Origin: Opitutus sp. GAS368
Lineage (GTDB): Bacteria > Verrucomicrobiota > Verrucomicrobiia > Opitutales > UBA953
Direction of reading: 5' to 3'
Assembly: GCA_945866215.1 (NCBI GenBank)
Contig: CAMBGQ010000017.1
Coordinates: 1-32,779 of the forward strand
Length of the DNA stretch: 32,779 nucleotides
Shown here: piece after piece, positions 1 through 7,487 of the stretch
How the letters are laid out: every line of letters begins with the position of its first letter
How positions within the stretch are numbered: position 1 is the first letter of the stretch
Notes under the pieces: model-generated
Told to the model about the DNA's origin: nothing
Database searches by the model: none
The model's input: the letters and a program-made list of their open reading frames with translations, nothing else
Translations under genes and position numbers: made by a program

Positions 1-180
1 TAGGTGGGCGGTACGTTGCCACGGCTCGGACGAGGCCGGTCGGGTCGCACCTCCCTTATATTATGTTCGTAGGGAAGGGAGGCTGCCGCGGGTGTCGAAC
101 ACTGCAGGGGATAGTCAACATGACGACATTCTCGGAAAAAAGCAAGCAGAGGAGTGTCGGACGGAGCGGACTCCACCAAT
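1..180. other. unassigned sequence downstream of recA
   Basis: No gene or RNA is recognised here. Two plus-strand frames stay open through most of the stretch, but neither gives a recognisable protein, and one of them runs straight through the recA terminator. Small inverted repeats are visible: CCTCCC (50-55) with GGGAGG (77-82), GTGT (92-95) with ACAC (99-102), and GGAGT (151-155) with ACTCC (170-174). They could be parts of a structured RNA that enters from outside the window, but no tmRNA, SRP or RNase P signature was found. Confidence 0.3.
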
Positions 181-181
181 G

Positions 182-207
182 AAACGGGCCGCACTTTCGT
201 GCGGCCC
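182..207 (-). terminator. recA intrinsic terminator
   Basis: A perfect 9-bp stem pairs 186-194 with 199-207 around a 4-base loop. Read on the minus strand it follows the recA stop codon by 27 bases and is followed by a short T-containing tail. The tail is weak but the stem is strong and GC-rich. It fits Rho-independent termination of recA. Confidence 0.7.
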
Positions 208-234
208 GGGCTATGGCTAGCCAACAACGATTGA

Positions 235-1317
235 TTACTCGGCTGTGACGTTATCGGCGATACCGACGCCGAGGGTCATGCCGCCGACGACCTGGACCTT
301 CTCCATGATGGTCTTCTGGATTTCCTCCAGGACCTTCGGATTCTTGATCAGGTAATCCTTGGCGGCTTCGCGGCCCTGGCCGATAAGCTGGCCGTTATAC
401 GCAATCCAGGCACCCTTCTTCTCGAGGATCTTGTGTTCGATACCGAGGTCGAGGACGGAGCCGGAGCGGGAGATGCCTTCGGTGTACATGATGTCGAACT
501 CGCACTCCGTGAAGGGAGGGGCGACCTTGTTCTTCACGACCTTCACCTTGGTGCGATTGCCGATGACCTTGCCGGAGGGTTCCTTGATCTGACCGATGCG
601 ACGGATGTCGATCCGGACGGAGGAGAAGAACTTCAGGGCGCGGCCGCCAGGGGTGGTCTCGGGGCTGCCGAACATCACGCCAATCTTTTCGCGAATCTGA
701 TTGGTGAAGATGCAGATGCAATTGGTGCGGCTGATCGCGGCCGTGAGGCGGCGCATGGCTTGGCTCATCATCCGGGCCTGGACGCCGACGGTCGCGTCGC
801 CCATCTGGCCGTCGAGCTCTTGCTTCGAGACGAGGGCGGCGACAGAGTCGATGACGACGACGTCGACGGCACCGGAGCGAATAAGGGTCTCGACGATATT
901 GAGGGCGTCTTCGCCGGATTCGGGCTGCGAGACAAGGAGGTTATCGAGGTCGACGCCGACGATTTTGGAGTAGCGCGGGTCGAGGGCGTGTTCGACGTCG
1001 ACGAAGACGGCGTTGCCGCCTTGGCGCTGGATTTCGGCGATGATGGAGAGACAGAGCGTCGTCTTACCGGAGGATTCCGGGCCGAAGATCTCGACGATAC
1101 GCCCGCGGGGCAGGCCGCCGACGCCCAAGGCAAGGTCGATGGCGACCGAGCCCGTGGAGACGGACGAGACTTGCATCTTCGTCGCGTCACCCATGCGCAT
1201 CAGGGTGCCGTCGCCATACTGCTTGTTGATGGCGGAGAGAGCCAGATCGAGGGTCTTCTTCTCGGCTGCCTGGGTGGCAGATTTTTCCTTAGCGGTGGGT
1301 TCAGGTTTGGCGGACAT
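235..1317 (-). CDS. recA: recombinase RecA
   Basis: RecA forms ATP-dependent filaments on single-stranded DNA, promotes strand exchange and triggers LexA self-cleavage in the SOS response. The 360-residue protein has the normal family length. Visible features are the Walker A motif GPESSGKTT (about 79-87), the catalytic Glu in VDVEHALD (about 109), Walker [11 protein letters not shown] (about 153-162) and the DNA-binding loop 2 region running from NQIREK to GGRALKFF (about 206-231). The N-terminal 20 residues are a Lys/Ala/Glu-rich tail. The ATG start has no clear Shine-Dalgarno sequence. The gene lies 100 bases after the carboxypeptidase gene on the same strand, but a LexA-type palindrome 56 bases upstream of the start suggests it has its own damage-inducible promoter. 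Confidence 0.98.
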   Translation of the reverse strand: MSAKPEPTAKEKSATQAAEKKTLDLALSAINKQYGDGTLMRMGDATKMQVSSVSTGSVAIDLALGVGGLPRGRIVEIFGPESSGKTTLCLSIIAEIQRQGGNAVFVDVEHALDPRYSKIVGVDLDNLLVSQPESGEDALNIVETLIRSGAVDVVVIDSVAALVSKQELDGQMGDATVGVQARMMSQAMRRLTAAISRTNCICIFTNQIREKIGVMFGSPETTPGGRALKFFSSVRIDIRRIGQIKEPSGKVIGNRTKVKVVKNKVAPPFTECEFDIMYTEGISRSGSVLDLGIEHKILEKKGAWIAYNGQLIGQGREAAKDYLIKNPKVLEEIQKTIMEKVQVVGGMTLGVGIADNVTAE

Positions 1318-1372
1318 AACGTTGGGTAGGCGTGAGGGAAGGTGCCGAGCCCGAGGGGGCTTGCAAGCAAAA

Positions 1373-1386
1373 TGAACAAATGTTCA
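1373..1386 (-). promoter_or_regulatory. candidate LexA (SOS) operator of recA
   Basis: A perfect 14-base palindrome TGAACAAATGTTCA has the form GAAC-N4-GTTC, the core of the LexA box known from Bacillus and other Gram-positive bacteria. It sits 56 bases upstream of the recA ATG, where a repressor could block transcription. No convincing -35/-10 pair was identified around it. The position and perfect symmetry make LexA control likely. That is inference, because no lexA gene lies in this window. Confidence 0.7.
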
Positions 1387-1398
1387 CTACTTCTTTCC

Positions 1399-1418
1399 AC
1401 CCCCCTTCCGCCGGGGGT
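1399..1418 (-). terminator. weak hairpin at the end of the carboxypeptidase gene
   Basis: Read on minus, the stop codon of the carboxypeptidase gene runs into ACCCCC, seven loop bases and GGGGGGT, giving a 6-bp GC stem. There is no T tract, so termination would be poor. It may only partly insulate recA from the upstream gene. Confidence 0.25.
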
Positions 1419-2380
1419 TAGAAGCTAAATAAATCCCCCAGCCACGCCCAGAAACCCACCTCTGGGGGGCTGGGGGGCCCATTCTTTGGGGGGCTGGGGG
1501 TCGCCCGAGCCAAGGCGGCGGCCTCGGCGACCTTCTTGGCCAAGCCTTTTCGCATCAGGTCCGCGGCGAGCTGGTCTCGGAGGCGTTGCTCCGGTTTGGC
1601 CCCCAACGGGCTGTAGCAACTGAGCACGACCGCGATGACCCGATGCTCACCCACCTTGGCGGTCGTCACGATCGAAGCGTCGGCGGCCTCGGTCCAGCCA
1701 GTCTTCAAGCCATCGCAGCCCGGGAAAGAATCCAGGAGATAGTTATGGTTGAGCATCTCCATGGGCTTCATCGGTCGCCGCAGGACATAGCGCTTGGCCG
1801 AAGTGAACCGCAGCGCTTCGGGCATGCTGCAGAGCACGACGGCTAGCCGGGCGAGGTCGTGGGCGGTCGAGGTATCATGGGGCCCGCGGCCGTAGGACAG
1901 CCCATTGGGGGTGACGAAGCGGGTCCGCGTCAGGCCGAGTTCGGCGGCCCGCCGGTTCATCCGGGCGACGAAGGTCGCGGTGCTGCCGGCGCGGTCGATG
2001 GCCAGCGCCACCGCGACGTCGTTCGCGGATTTGAGCATCAAAGCATACAGCAGCTCCTCGACGGTGAAGCTTTCGCCGACGGCGAGCCAGATCTGGGAGC
2101 CGCCCGTATCGGCGGCCTCTTTGGTGACGCTCACCCGGCTGCGGAGGGCGAGCCGGCCGGCGCGGATATCTTCGAGCACCAGGAGGAGCGTCATCAGCTT
2201 GGTGACGCTGGCGGGGCTGCCTGGGCGATCGACCGTCGTCTGCACCAATGGCTCGCCCGTGACGCCGTCGACGCAGATCATCCCAGCGACCCGCATCCCT
2301 TGCGCCGACGGGCTCGGTTGCGCGCTGGCCGCCATGGGGAGCGTGGCGCAAAAAAGAAGGGTGAGGGCGACGCGGCGCAC
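1418..2380 (-). CDS. D-alanyl-D-alanine carboxypeptidase (S11, DacA/PBP5-like)
   Basis: A periplasmic penicillin-binding protein that should remove the terminal D-Ala from peptidoglycan side chains. Residues 1-20 form a Sec signal peptide ending in ASA. All three serine DD-peptidase motifs are visible: SVTK at about 58-61 (catalytic Ser58), SAN at about 118-120 and KTG at about 226-228. At 320 residues it holds little more than the catalytic domain. The beta-rich C-terminal domain and amphipathic anchor of PBP5 are missing, replaced by a Pro-rich linker with a short repeated PSPP-type unit and a hydrophobic end FWAWLGDLFSF that may touch the membrane. It is divergent from sixA and upstream of recA. 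Confidence 0.93.
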   Translation of the reverse strand: MRRVALTLLFCATLPMAASAQPSPSAQGMRVAGMICVDGVTGEPLVQTTVDRPGSPASVTKLMTLLLVLEDIRAGRLALRSRVSVTKEAADTGGSQIWLAVGESFTVEELLYALMLKSANDVAVALAIDRAGSTATFVARMNRRAAELGLTRTRFVTPNGLSYGRGPHDTSTAHDLARLAVVLCSMPEALRFTSAKRYVLRRPMKPMEMLNHNYLLDSFPGCDGLKTGWTEAADASIVTTAKVGEHRVIAVVLSCYSPLGAKPEQRLRDQLAADLMRKGLAKKVAEAAALARATPSPPKNGPPSPPEVGFWAWLGDLFSF

Positions 2381-2457
2381 GCGAGATTGGTTGGCGGACC
2401 CGTCGGCGGAGCAAGTCCGATTTGCAATCGCCCCGCTAAACGCTCACCTTGATTTGG

Positions 2458-2946
2458 ATGCGAGCCTATCTTCTTCGTCATGCCGAAGCCGCCCCCGGGA
2501 TGCCGGATACTTTGCGCGACCTGACCGCGCACGGTCAGAGCCAGGTGGTGCAGCTGGCCAAAGGGGCTGGGCGGATCCCGCTTGAAGAAGTGGACGCTAT
2601 CGAGCACAGCCCGCTCGTCCGCGCGGTGCGGACGGCCCAGCTTTTGCGGCTCGCGACGAAATCATCGCTGCCGCTCAAGGTGCTCGGCGGTCTGGAGCCA
2701 GAGCACGATCCGCGCAAGACGGCCGGGCTGCTCGGCAAGGCGCGCCGCAGTCGCCTGCTGGTGGGGCATAATCCGCACCTCGCCACGTTGGCGGCCTTGC
2801 TGTTGAGCCTCCCCGATGGCGCCGCGGCGATTCGCTTTCGCAAGGCCGGCCTGCTGGCCTTGGAGCGGACGGCGAAGCCGACACGGTTCCGCCCTTACGG
2901 CACATGGGCCCTGCTCTGGATGATTCCGCCGGACCTCGCGAAATGA
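2458..2946 (+). CDS. sixA: phosphohistidine phosphatase SixA-like
   Basis: A small histidine-phosphatase-superfamily enzyme of the SixA type, which dephosphorylates phosphohistidine on proteins such as HPt domains or PTS components. From the ATG at 2458 the protein has 162 residues, the usual SixA length. The phospho-acceptor His is in LLRHAEA (about 5-11), followed by SPLVRAVRTA (about 51-60) and the second active-site His in LLVGHNP (about 100-106). A TTG start at 2449 would add three residues. The ATG is preferred because it places the RHG-type motif next to the N-terminus as in the family. An HPr gene occurs 9 kb away, but a substrate link is speculative. Confidence 0.85.
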   Translation: MRAYLLRHAEAAPGMPDTLRDLTAHGQSQVVQLAKGAGRIPLEEVDAIEHSPLVRAVRTAQLLRLATKSSLPLKVLGGLEPEHDPRKTAGLLGKARRSRLLVGHNPHLATLAALLLSLPDGAAAIRFRKAGLLALERTAKPTRFRPYGTWALLWMIPPDLAK

Positions 2947-2993
2947 CACGAGCCGTTCTTGACGATTCCCGCCGCTGACCCGACCCTTCCCAC

Positions 2994-3614
2994 GTGCTCG
3001 ACAGCCGCCGCCATTTTTTGATTTGGACCATGGTCGCCAGCTTCCATGCGCTGGCGCTCGGGGCCGTCTGGCTCGGCGGGTTACGCAGCTTGGGCGAGCC
3101 GGTCGCCGAAGGGGGTTTCATCTTGGTGTCGGTGGTCCCGGAGCCGGTCGCTTTACCCGGCGAGGCCAAGGAAGGCCTCGCCCTTGGGGCGGGTCTGCCG
3201 ATCCCCGTCGTCTGGGATATCCCTGTCGTGCGTCCCGTCGCCGCGGCCGCCATCTCGGCGTCGGCCGCCACGCCAGCGCCTGATCCCGTGGTCGCGGTGG
3301 CGGGGTCCGCCCCACTCATCGTTGCGGCTCCGCTCGCCGAGGTCTTCGTGCCGCCGTCTTTTCATTTCCGCCAGGAACCCGCCTATCCCGAGCGCGCTCG
3401 TCGCGCCGGTACCGAGGGCATCGTGGGCGTACGCGTCGCGCTGACGGCGGAAGGCGCCGTGCGCGAAGTCAGCCTCGTGCGGAGTTCGGGTAGCCGCCTC
3501 CTCGATGAAGCCGCGCTGGCGGCCGCGCGCGCATCAATATTCACGCCGGCGTCCCGTAATCGTTCGCCGGTCGCCGCCGAGGCTGTCGCTGATTACCGTT
3601 TCGAGCTCCGCTGA
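2994..3614 (+). CDS. TonB-like energy transducer with C-terminal TonB domain
   Basis: A 206-residue protein with an N-terminal membrane anchor (about 10-29, preceded by basic residues) and a C-terminal TonB domain (about 128-206). The domain shows the YPERARR start, a G-V-V-V strand, the VRSSGSRLLDEAAL segment and the final F.P and YRFELR strands. Proteins of this type couple the proton gradient to outer-membrane receptors, but no ExbB/ExbD or receptor gene is nearby. The usual Pro-Lys/Glu spacer is replaced by a short Ala/Val/Pro-rich linker, so the periplasmic reach may be short. The GTG start was chosen because it keeps the basic residues before the membrane helix. An internal ATG at 3030 would cut into the helix. 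Confidence 0.8.
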   Translation: MLDSRRHFLIWTMVASFHALALGAVWLGGLRSLGEPVAEGGFILVSVVPEPVALPGEAKEGLALGAGLPIPVVWDIPVVRPVAAAAISASAATPAPDPVVAVAGSAPLIVAAPLAEVFVPPSFHFRQEPAYPERARRAGTEGIVGVRVALTAEGAVREVSLVRSSGSRLLDEAALAAARASIFTPASRNRSPVAAEAVADYRFELR

Positions 3615-3635
3615 AATCCCGCGGGCCTTCAGCGG
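3608..3635. terminator. palindrome shared by two convergent gene ends
   Basis: An 8-bp perfect stem (3608-3615 with 3628-3635) encloses a smaller self-complementary CCCGCGGG core. It contains the stop codon of the TonB-like gene on plus and the stop codon of the membrane hydrolase gene on minus, only 14 bases apart. There is no T tract on either side. It could act as a bidirectional transcript end or protect both 3' ends. Confidence 0.4.
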
Positions 3636-4651
3636 AGGGTGACGTAGTCGGGATGGGTGCCAGTAATCATCTGCCCGAAGCGGCCCCAGTCGCCCGGTTT
3701 CAGGGAGCGGTCAATGACGACGGTGCTCGGCCCGGTGGGTTCGCAGCGGACGGACCAGAGCGGGCGCGCGCTCGTCGGGAGCATGCCGAAGCGGATATCA
3801 CCGATGAGCACCGCAGAGCCCTCCGCGGTGTAGCTATTCCAATTTTGCGTGAAGCGTGAGAAGTCGGCGATGATGACCGCCGCGGGTGAGCCGGCCGCGG
3901 GCAGGCCAGGACTAGCGGGGGTCACGGCCGCGCGCTTTTCGCCGATGATTAACTGCGGGGCCGCGAAAGGCGCGACTCGGACGGCGGCCGTGCGCCATCT
4001 GTCGCCATCGAGCCACACGCAACGCCAGACAAGGAGGTTGAGCGCGGTCGGCTTGACCGCGACGCGTGCCGGGCTGACCTGCTGCGAGGCGAACCACTGG
4101 CGCAGCGCACTCTCTGCGCGCGCGTGCTGCCAGACGCCGAGTAACGCATACGACGTAAACCAGACCAGGCCGTAGACGGCGAGTCGGGGAGCAGCCTTCT
4201 TCCAGGCGAGGAGGGCGAGCACCAGTACAGGTAGCGTGGCGATGAGGTCAATGATGGGCATACAATCCCACGCATAGCGGCCGTCGTCGAAGGGCCAGAG
4301 CAGCATCGTGCCGTAACTCGTGCAGGCGTCGCAGAGCACATGCGCCATCGCCCCGGCGAAGCCGGACAGCCAAAGGTCTCGCCAGGAAGTATTCGGGTGC
4401 CGGCGGAAAAACCACGAGGCGATCAGGGCCGCCAAGAATCCCCAGATGGGCGTGAAGGCGAAGCTGTGCGTGAAGTGGCGATGCCAGCGGAAGGAGACGA
4501 GCGGATCGCCGGCGGAGCGGATGAAGACGTCGAGGTCGGGTCCTTCGCCGGCGAGCAGGCCGGCGAGGGCGGCGGCGGGCAGGGAGGCGCCGGCGCGGCG
4601 CACGGCGATGCCGGCGGCGATACCGAGAGCGGCGTGCGTGACATTGTCCAT
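3629..4651 (-). CDS. YdjM-type membrane-bound metal-dependent hydrolase (PF04307-like)
   Basis: A 340-residue inner-membrane protein. The N-terminal signature is typical of the YdjM/YbcI family: MDNVTHAALG, then GEGPDLDVF (about 35-43) and HRHFTHSF (about 57-64), which supply conserved His and Asp residues thought to bind metal. Four to five hydrophobic segments follow in the first 170 residues, and then a soluble C-terminal half of about 150 residues with no recognised motif. The family's substrate is not established. It is convergent with the TonB-like gene and divergent from the epimerase cluster. Confidence 0.8.
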   Translation of the reverse strand: MDNVTHAALGIAAGIAVRRAGASLPAAALAGLLAGEGPDLDVFIRSAGDPLVSFRWHRHFTHSFAFTPIWGFLAALIASWFFRRHPNTSWRDLWLSGFAGAMAHVLCDACTSYGTMLLWPFDDGRYAWDCMPIIDLIATLPVLVLALLAWKKAAPRLAVYGLVWFTSYALLGVWQHARAESALRQWFASQQVSPARVAVKPTALNLLVWRCVWLDGDRWRTAAVRVAPFAAPQLIIGEKRAAVTPASPGLPAAGSPAAVIIADFSRFTQNWNSYTAEGSAVLIGDIRFGMLPTSARPLWSVRCEPTGPSTVVIDRSLKPGDWGRFGQMITGTHPDYVTLR

Positions 4652-4849
4652 GCGCTCGAACTTACGGGCCTCGGTCGCGGAAGGAAGGCGGACTTTCGGA
4701 TTTTATGTCTCGGTTCGACGGGGCGGACCTCTTTGGGCGTGCATGCCGCCGCCGCGAGCTCATCCCTTAAATGGCCTCGTTCGCACGCCCAGCCTTGACC
4801 ACCCCCTGACCCGCTCCAAAACTCCCCCTCCCCCTATCCCCACACACCT

Positions 4850-5704
4850 ATGCGTTTCGGCCTCAATACGTTCCTCTATGCTTCTCCGTTCACCAACGAG
4901 AGCGTCCACCTGTTCAAGAAGCTCAAGAACTGGGGCTTCCACACCGTCGAGATCCCGATTGAGGATCCTTCGCATACCGACCCGAGATTCCTGAAGGCCG
5001 CCGCCGCCAGTGCCGGTATCGCCATCGGTTCCATCTGCGCCTGCATGGGCCCAGGTCGTGACCTGCGCGGTTCCGCCCAGGACCAGGCCGCCGGCCGTAA
5101 GTACATCATGGCGCTCATCGACCAGGCTGCCGTCGCCGGTTGCCCGCGCATCATCGGCCCGCTCTATTCCGTCGTCGGCCTCATCGGCGCCCATGACGAC
5201 AAGACCAAGGCCAAGCATTTCAAGATGGTCGTCAAGAATCTCAAGGCCATCGGCAAGTACGCCCAGAAGAAGGGCATCGAGCTCGACATCGAGCCGCTGA
5301 ACCGCTTCGAGACCGACTTCCTCAACACCTGCGACCAGGGCCTGCGCCTCGTCAAGGCGATCAACCTGCCCAACGTAAAGCTCCACCTCGACACGTTCCA
5401 CATGAACATCGAGGAGAAGAATCAGGCCGCCGCCATCCTCAAGGCCGGCAAGCACCTCGGCCATTTCCACGCCTGCGGTACCGATCGTGGCACCCCTGGT
5501 GGCGACTCCCTTGATTGGAAGCCCATCGTCGCCGCCCTGAAGAAGATCGGCTACAAGCAGGACGTCGTCATCGAGTCCTTCACTACCGACGTTAAAGTGA
5601 TCGCCCGGGCCGCCGCCATCTGGCGCGCCATGGAGCCGCACCGCGACGACATTGCCGTCAAGGGCCTGAAGAACCTCAACCGTTTCTTCGGCAAGCAGAA
5701 GTAA
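4850..5704 (+). CDS. sugar phosphate isomerase/epimerase (ketose 3-epimerase-like TIM barrel)
   Basis: A 284-residue xylose-isomerase-like TIM barrel close to the D-psicose/D-tagatose 3-epimerase group, which moves the C3 configuration of free ketoses using a divalent metal. The four expected metal and catalytic residues can be placed: Glu148 in DIEPLNRFE, Asp181 in LDTFHMN, His207 in FHACG followed by the RGTPGG loop, and Glu242 in VIESF. Their spacing matches characterised epimerases to within about two residues. No signal peptide is seen, so it is cytoplasmic. It is the first gene of a run with DUF1080 and ThuA genes (17 and 7 bases apart), which suggests a keto-sugar catabolic role. The actual substrate cannot be read from sequence. 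Confidence 0.88.
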   Translation: MRFGLNTFLYASPFTNESVHLFKKLKNWGFHTVEIPIEDPSHTDPRFLKAAAASAGIAIGSICACMGPGRDLRGSAQDQAAGRKYIMALIDQAAVAGCPRIIGPLYSVVGLIGAHDDKTKAKHFKMVVKNLKAIGKYAQKKGIELDIEPLNRFETDFLNTCDQGLRLVKAINLPNVKLHLDTFHMNIEEKNQAAAILKAGKHLGHFHACGTDRGTPGGDSLDWKPIVAALKKIGYKQDVVIESFTTDVKVIARAAAIWRAMEPHRDDIAVKGLKNLNRFFGKQK

Positions 5705-5721
5705 TCCTTCCGCCCAAACTC

Positions 5722-6405
5722 ATGAAGCTGTTTGCCCCGCTCCTCGCCCTCGCTGCGCTCGGCGTGTCGGTTTCCGCCGAGGAGAAGAATCTCTTCAACG
5801 GCAAGGACCTCACGGGTTGGAAGGGCCTCGACTTCTGGTCCGTCGAAGACGGTGCCATCACCGGACGTACGACCAAGGAGAAGCCCACCAAGGGAAATAC
5901 CTTCCTCGTCTGGGAGGGGATGGTCGCCGACTTCGAGCTGACCTTCCGCTACAAGATCGTCGCCGGTAACTCTGGCGTCCAATACCGCAGCAAGCTCGTC
6001 GATGAGAAGGGTTTCGTGATCGCTGGCTACCAGGGCGACTTCGAAGCGGGCAAAACCTACTCCGGTATCCTCTACGAAGAGAAGGGCCGCGGCATCCTCG
6101 CCAAGCGCGGCGAGAAGGTCGTGATCAAGGACGGCGCCGATCCCAAGAAGCCGAAGATTGAAGTCACCGGCTCGCTCGGCCAGACCGATGAGATTCAGGC
6201 CAAGATTAAGTCCGAGGATTGGAACGAATACCGCGTCGTCGCCAAGGGCGGCCGCCTCCAGCACTTCATCAACGGCGTCCCGACGGTGGACGTCACCGAC
6301 GAGACCGCCGTCGGCGCCAAGCAGGGCTTGCTCGCCCTCCAGCTCCACGCCGGCCCGCCCATGGTCGTCCAGTTCAAGGACCTCGTCCTTCGGGACATCA
6401 AGTAA
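5722..6405 (+). CDS. secreted DUF1080 (3-keto-disaccharide hydrolase-like) protein
   Basis: A 227-residue exported protein with a signal peptide (about 1-19, cleaved after SVSA) followed by a single DUF1080/PF06439 domain. The domain opens with LFNGKDLTGWKG and contains SVEDGAITGR, NSGVQYRS, GYQGDFE and the late W-NEYRVVAKGGRLQHFINGV segment, all typical. The fold is a concanavalin-like beta sandwich, and some relatives hydrolyse 3-keto-glycosides. It would act in the periplasm, upstream of the cytoplasmic epimerase. It lies 17 bases after the epimerase and 7 bases before the ThuA gene, so the three are almost certainly co-transcribed. Confidence 0.9.
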   Translation: MKLFAPLLALAALGVSVSAEEKNLFNGKDLTGWKGLDFWSVEDGAITGRTTKEKPTKGNTFLVWEGMVADFELTFRYKIVAGNSGVQYRSKLVDEKGFVIAGYQGDFEAGKTYSGILYEEKGRGILAKRGEKVVIKDGADPKKPKIEVTGSLGQTDEIQAKIKSEDWNEYRVVAKGGRLQHFINGVPTVDVTDETAVGAKQGLLALQLHAGPPMVVQFKDLVLRDIK

Positions 6406-6412
6406 TTCTCCT

Positions 6413-7378
6413 ATGAAAAAATCCCTCCTCAGCCTCCTCCTGCTCTCGGCTGCGTTCGTCTCGGCCGCCGATAAGAAGAACGTCCTCCTCATTGCCGGCA
6501 AGCCGAGCCACGCCCCGGGCGAGCACGAGCATAACGCGGGTATCCAGCTCCTCGCGTCTGGACTCAAGCAGTCCGCCGCCGACCTCGTCACCGTCGACGT
6601 CGCCCTCAACGGTGAGTGGCCTTCCGATGAGCGCGTCGCCAAGGCCGACACGATCGTAATCTACTCCGATGGCGGCGGCGGCCACCCGGCGCTCCCGCAC
6701 CTCGACCAGCTCGCCAAGAAGATGGCGACGGGCACCGGCTTCGTCTGCCTGCACTACGCCGTCGAGCCCGCCTACGAGCGCGCCGGCTGGCTGAGCGTCG
6801 ACGGCAAGCCCGTCAGCCCGCCTCCGGCGGGTCGTTCCTCGACGGGCAAGGGCGCCCCTGAGCTCAAGGAGTGGCTGGGTGGATACTTCGAGCAGCACTG
6901 GTCGGTGAATCCGCACTGGACCGCCGACTTCAAGGTCATGCCCGACCATCCGGCCAGCCGCGGCGTGAAGCCGTTCGGCTCCAATGACGAATGGTATTTC
7001 AATATGCGTTTCCGCGATGGCATGGAAGGCATCACGCCCCTCCTCTCCGCGCTCGCTCCCCCCGAGACCATGAGCCGCGGCGATGGACCGCACTCCGGTA
7101 ACCCCGACGTTCGGAAACTCGTCCTCGAGGTGAAACAGCCCGCGATCGTCGCCTGGGCTGTCGAGCGCAAGGACGGCGGTCGTGGCTTCGGTTTCACCGG
7201 TGGCCATTATCACGCCGGTTGGGCCAACGACAGCCAGCGGACGCTCGTCCTCAACGCGATCGTCTGGACCGCGAAGGCCGAGGTCCCCGCCGCCGGTGTC
7301 CTCACGAAGTTCACGCAAGAGGAGCTGCTCGCAAATCAGGACAAGAAGGCTCCGCGCAAGACGCCGAAGAAGAAGTAA
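6413..7378 (+). CDS. secreted ThuA-like domain protein
   Basis: A 321-residue exported protein of the ThuA (trehalose-utilisation, PF06283) family, which has a class I glutamine-amidotransferase-like fold. The start at 6413 is chosen because it yields a clean signal peptide (MKKSLLSLLLLSAAFVSA). A longer open frame upstream overlaps the DUF1080 gene and has no protein-like composition. Features are NVLLIAGKPSHAPGEHEH near the N-terminus, YSDGGGGHPA, FVCLHYAVEP and GFTGGHYHAGW near the end. ThuA proteins are linked to 3-keto-sugar metabolism in rhizobia. A Ser/Pro/Gly-rich insertion follows the LHYAVEP region and the last 20 residues are Lys-rich. The gene closes the operon and is followed by a strong terminator. 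Confidence 0.87.
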   Translation: MKKSLLSLLLLSAAFVSAADKKNVLLIAGKPSHAPGEHEHNAGIQLLASGLKQSAADLVTVDVALNGEWPSDERVAKADTIVIYSDGGGGHPALPHLDQLAKKMATGTGFVCLHYAVEPAYERAGWLSVDGKPVSPPPAGRSSTGKGAPELKEWLGGYFEQHWSVNPHWTADFKVMPDHPASRGVKPFGSNDEWYFNMRFRDGMEGITPLLSALAPPETMSRGDGPHSGNPDVRKLVLEVKQPAIVAWAVERKDGGRGFGFTGGHYHAGWANDSQRTLVLNAIVWTAKAEVPAAGVLTKFTQEELLANQDKKAPRKTPKKK

Positions 7379-7401
7379 GCGGCCGCTAGGTCGCCCTCAT
7401 G

Positions 7402-7429
7402 AGGCCGGAGGTTCGCCTCCGGCCTTTTT
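7402..7429 (+). terminator. intrinsic terminator of the epimerase-DUF1080-ThuA operon
   Basis: A perfect 10-bp stem (7402-7411 with 7416-7425) around a TTCG tetraloop is followed by five T residues. It starts 23 bases after the ThuA stop codon. This is a textbook Rho-independent terminator. Confidence 0.92.
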
Positions 7430-7487
7430 CGTGGCGGAAAAAGCGACGCCCGTTTGACCTCCCCGGCCCCTTGGCCACCCTGTGGGT

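Noticed and set aside
68-90. SRP RNA domain IV suggested by GGGAAGGGAGG
   Set aside because: The conserved GTCAGG partner strand and the AGCAGCC segment are missing.
151-178. tRNA or tmRNA 3' end suggested by a CTCCACCA string
   Set aside because: The bases before it do not form a T arm with a TTCGANT-type loop, and no acceptor partner is present upstream.
2-218. open plus-strand frame entering from the window edge
   Set aside because: It runs through the recA terminator and gives no protein-like sequence; it is probably chance in GC-rich DNA.
1455-1500. G-rich direct repeat as a possible G-quadruplex regulator
   Set aside because: It encodes the Pro-rich linker of the carboxypeptidase, and coding explains the repetition; no independent evidence of regulation is seen.
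6158-6412. 85-residue N-terminal extension of the ThuA-like protein
   Set aside because: It overlaps the DUF1080 gene in another frame, is Ser/Arg/Pro-rich, and would hide the clear signal peptide that begins at 6413.
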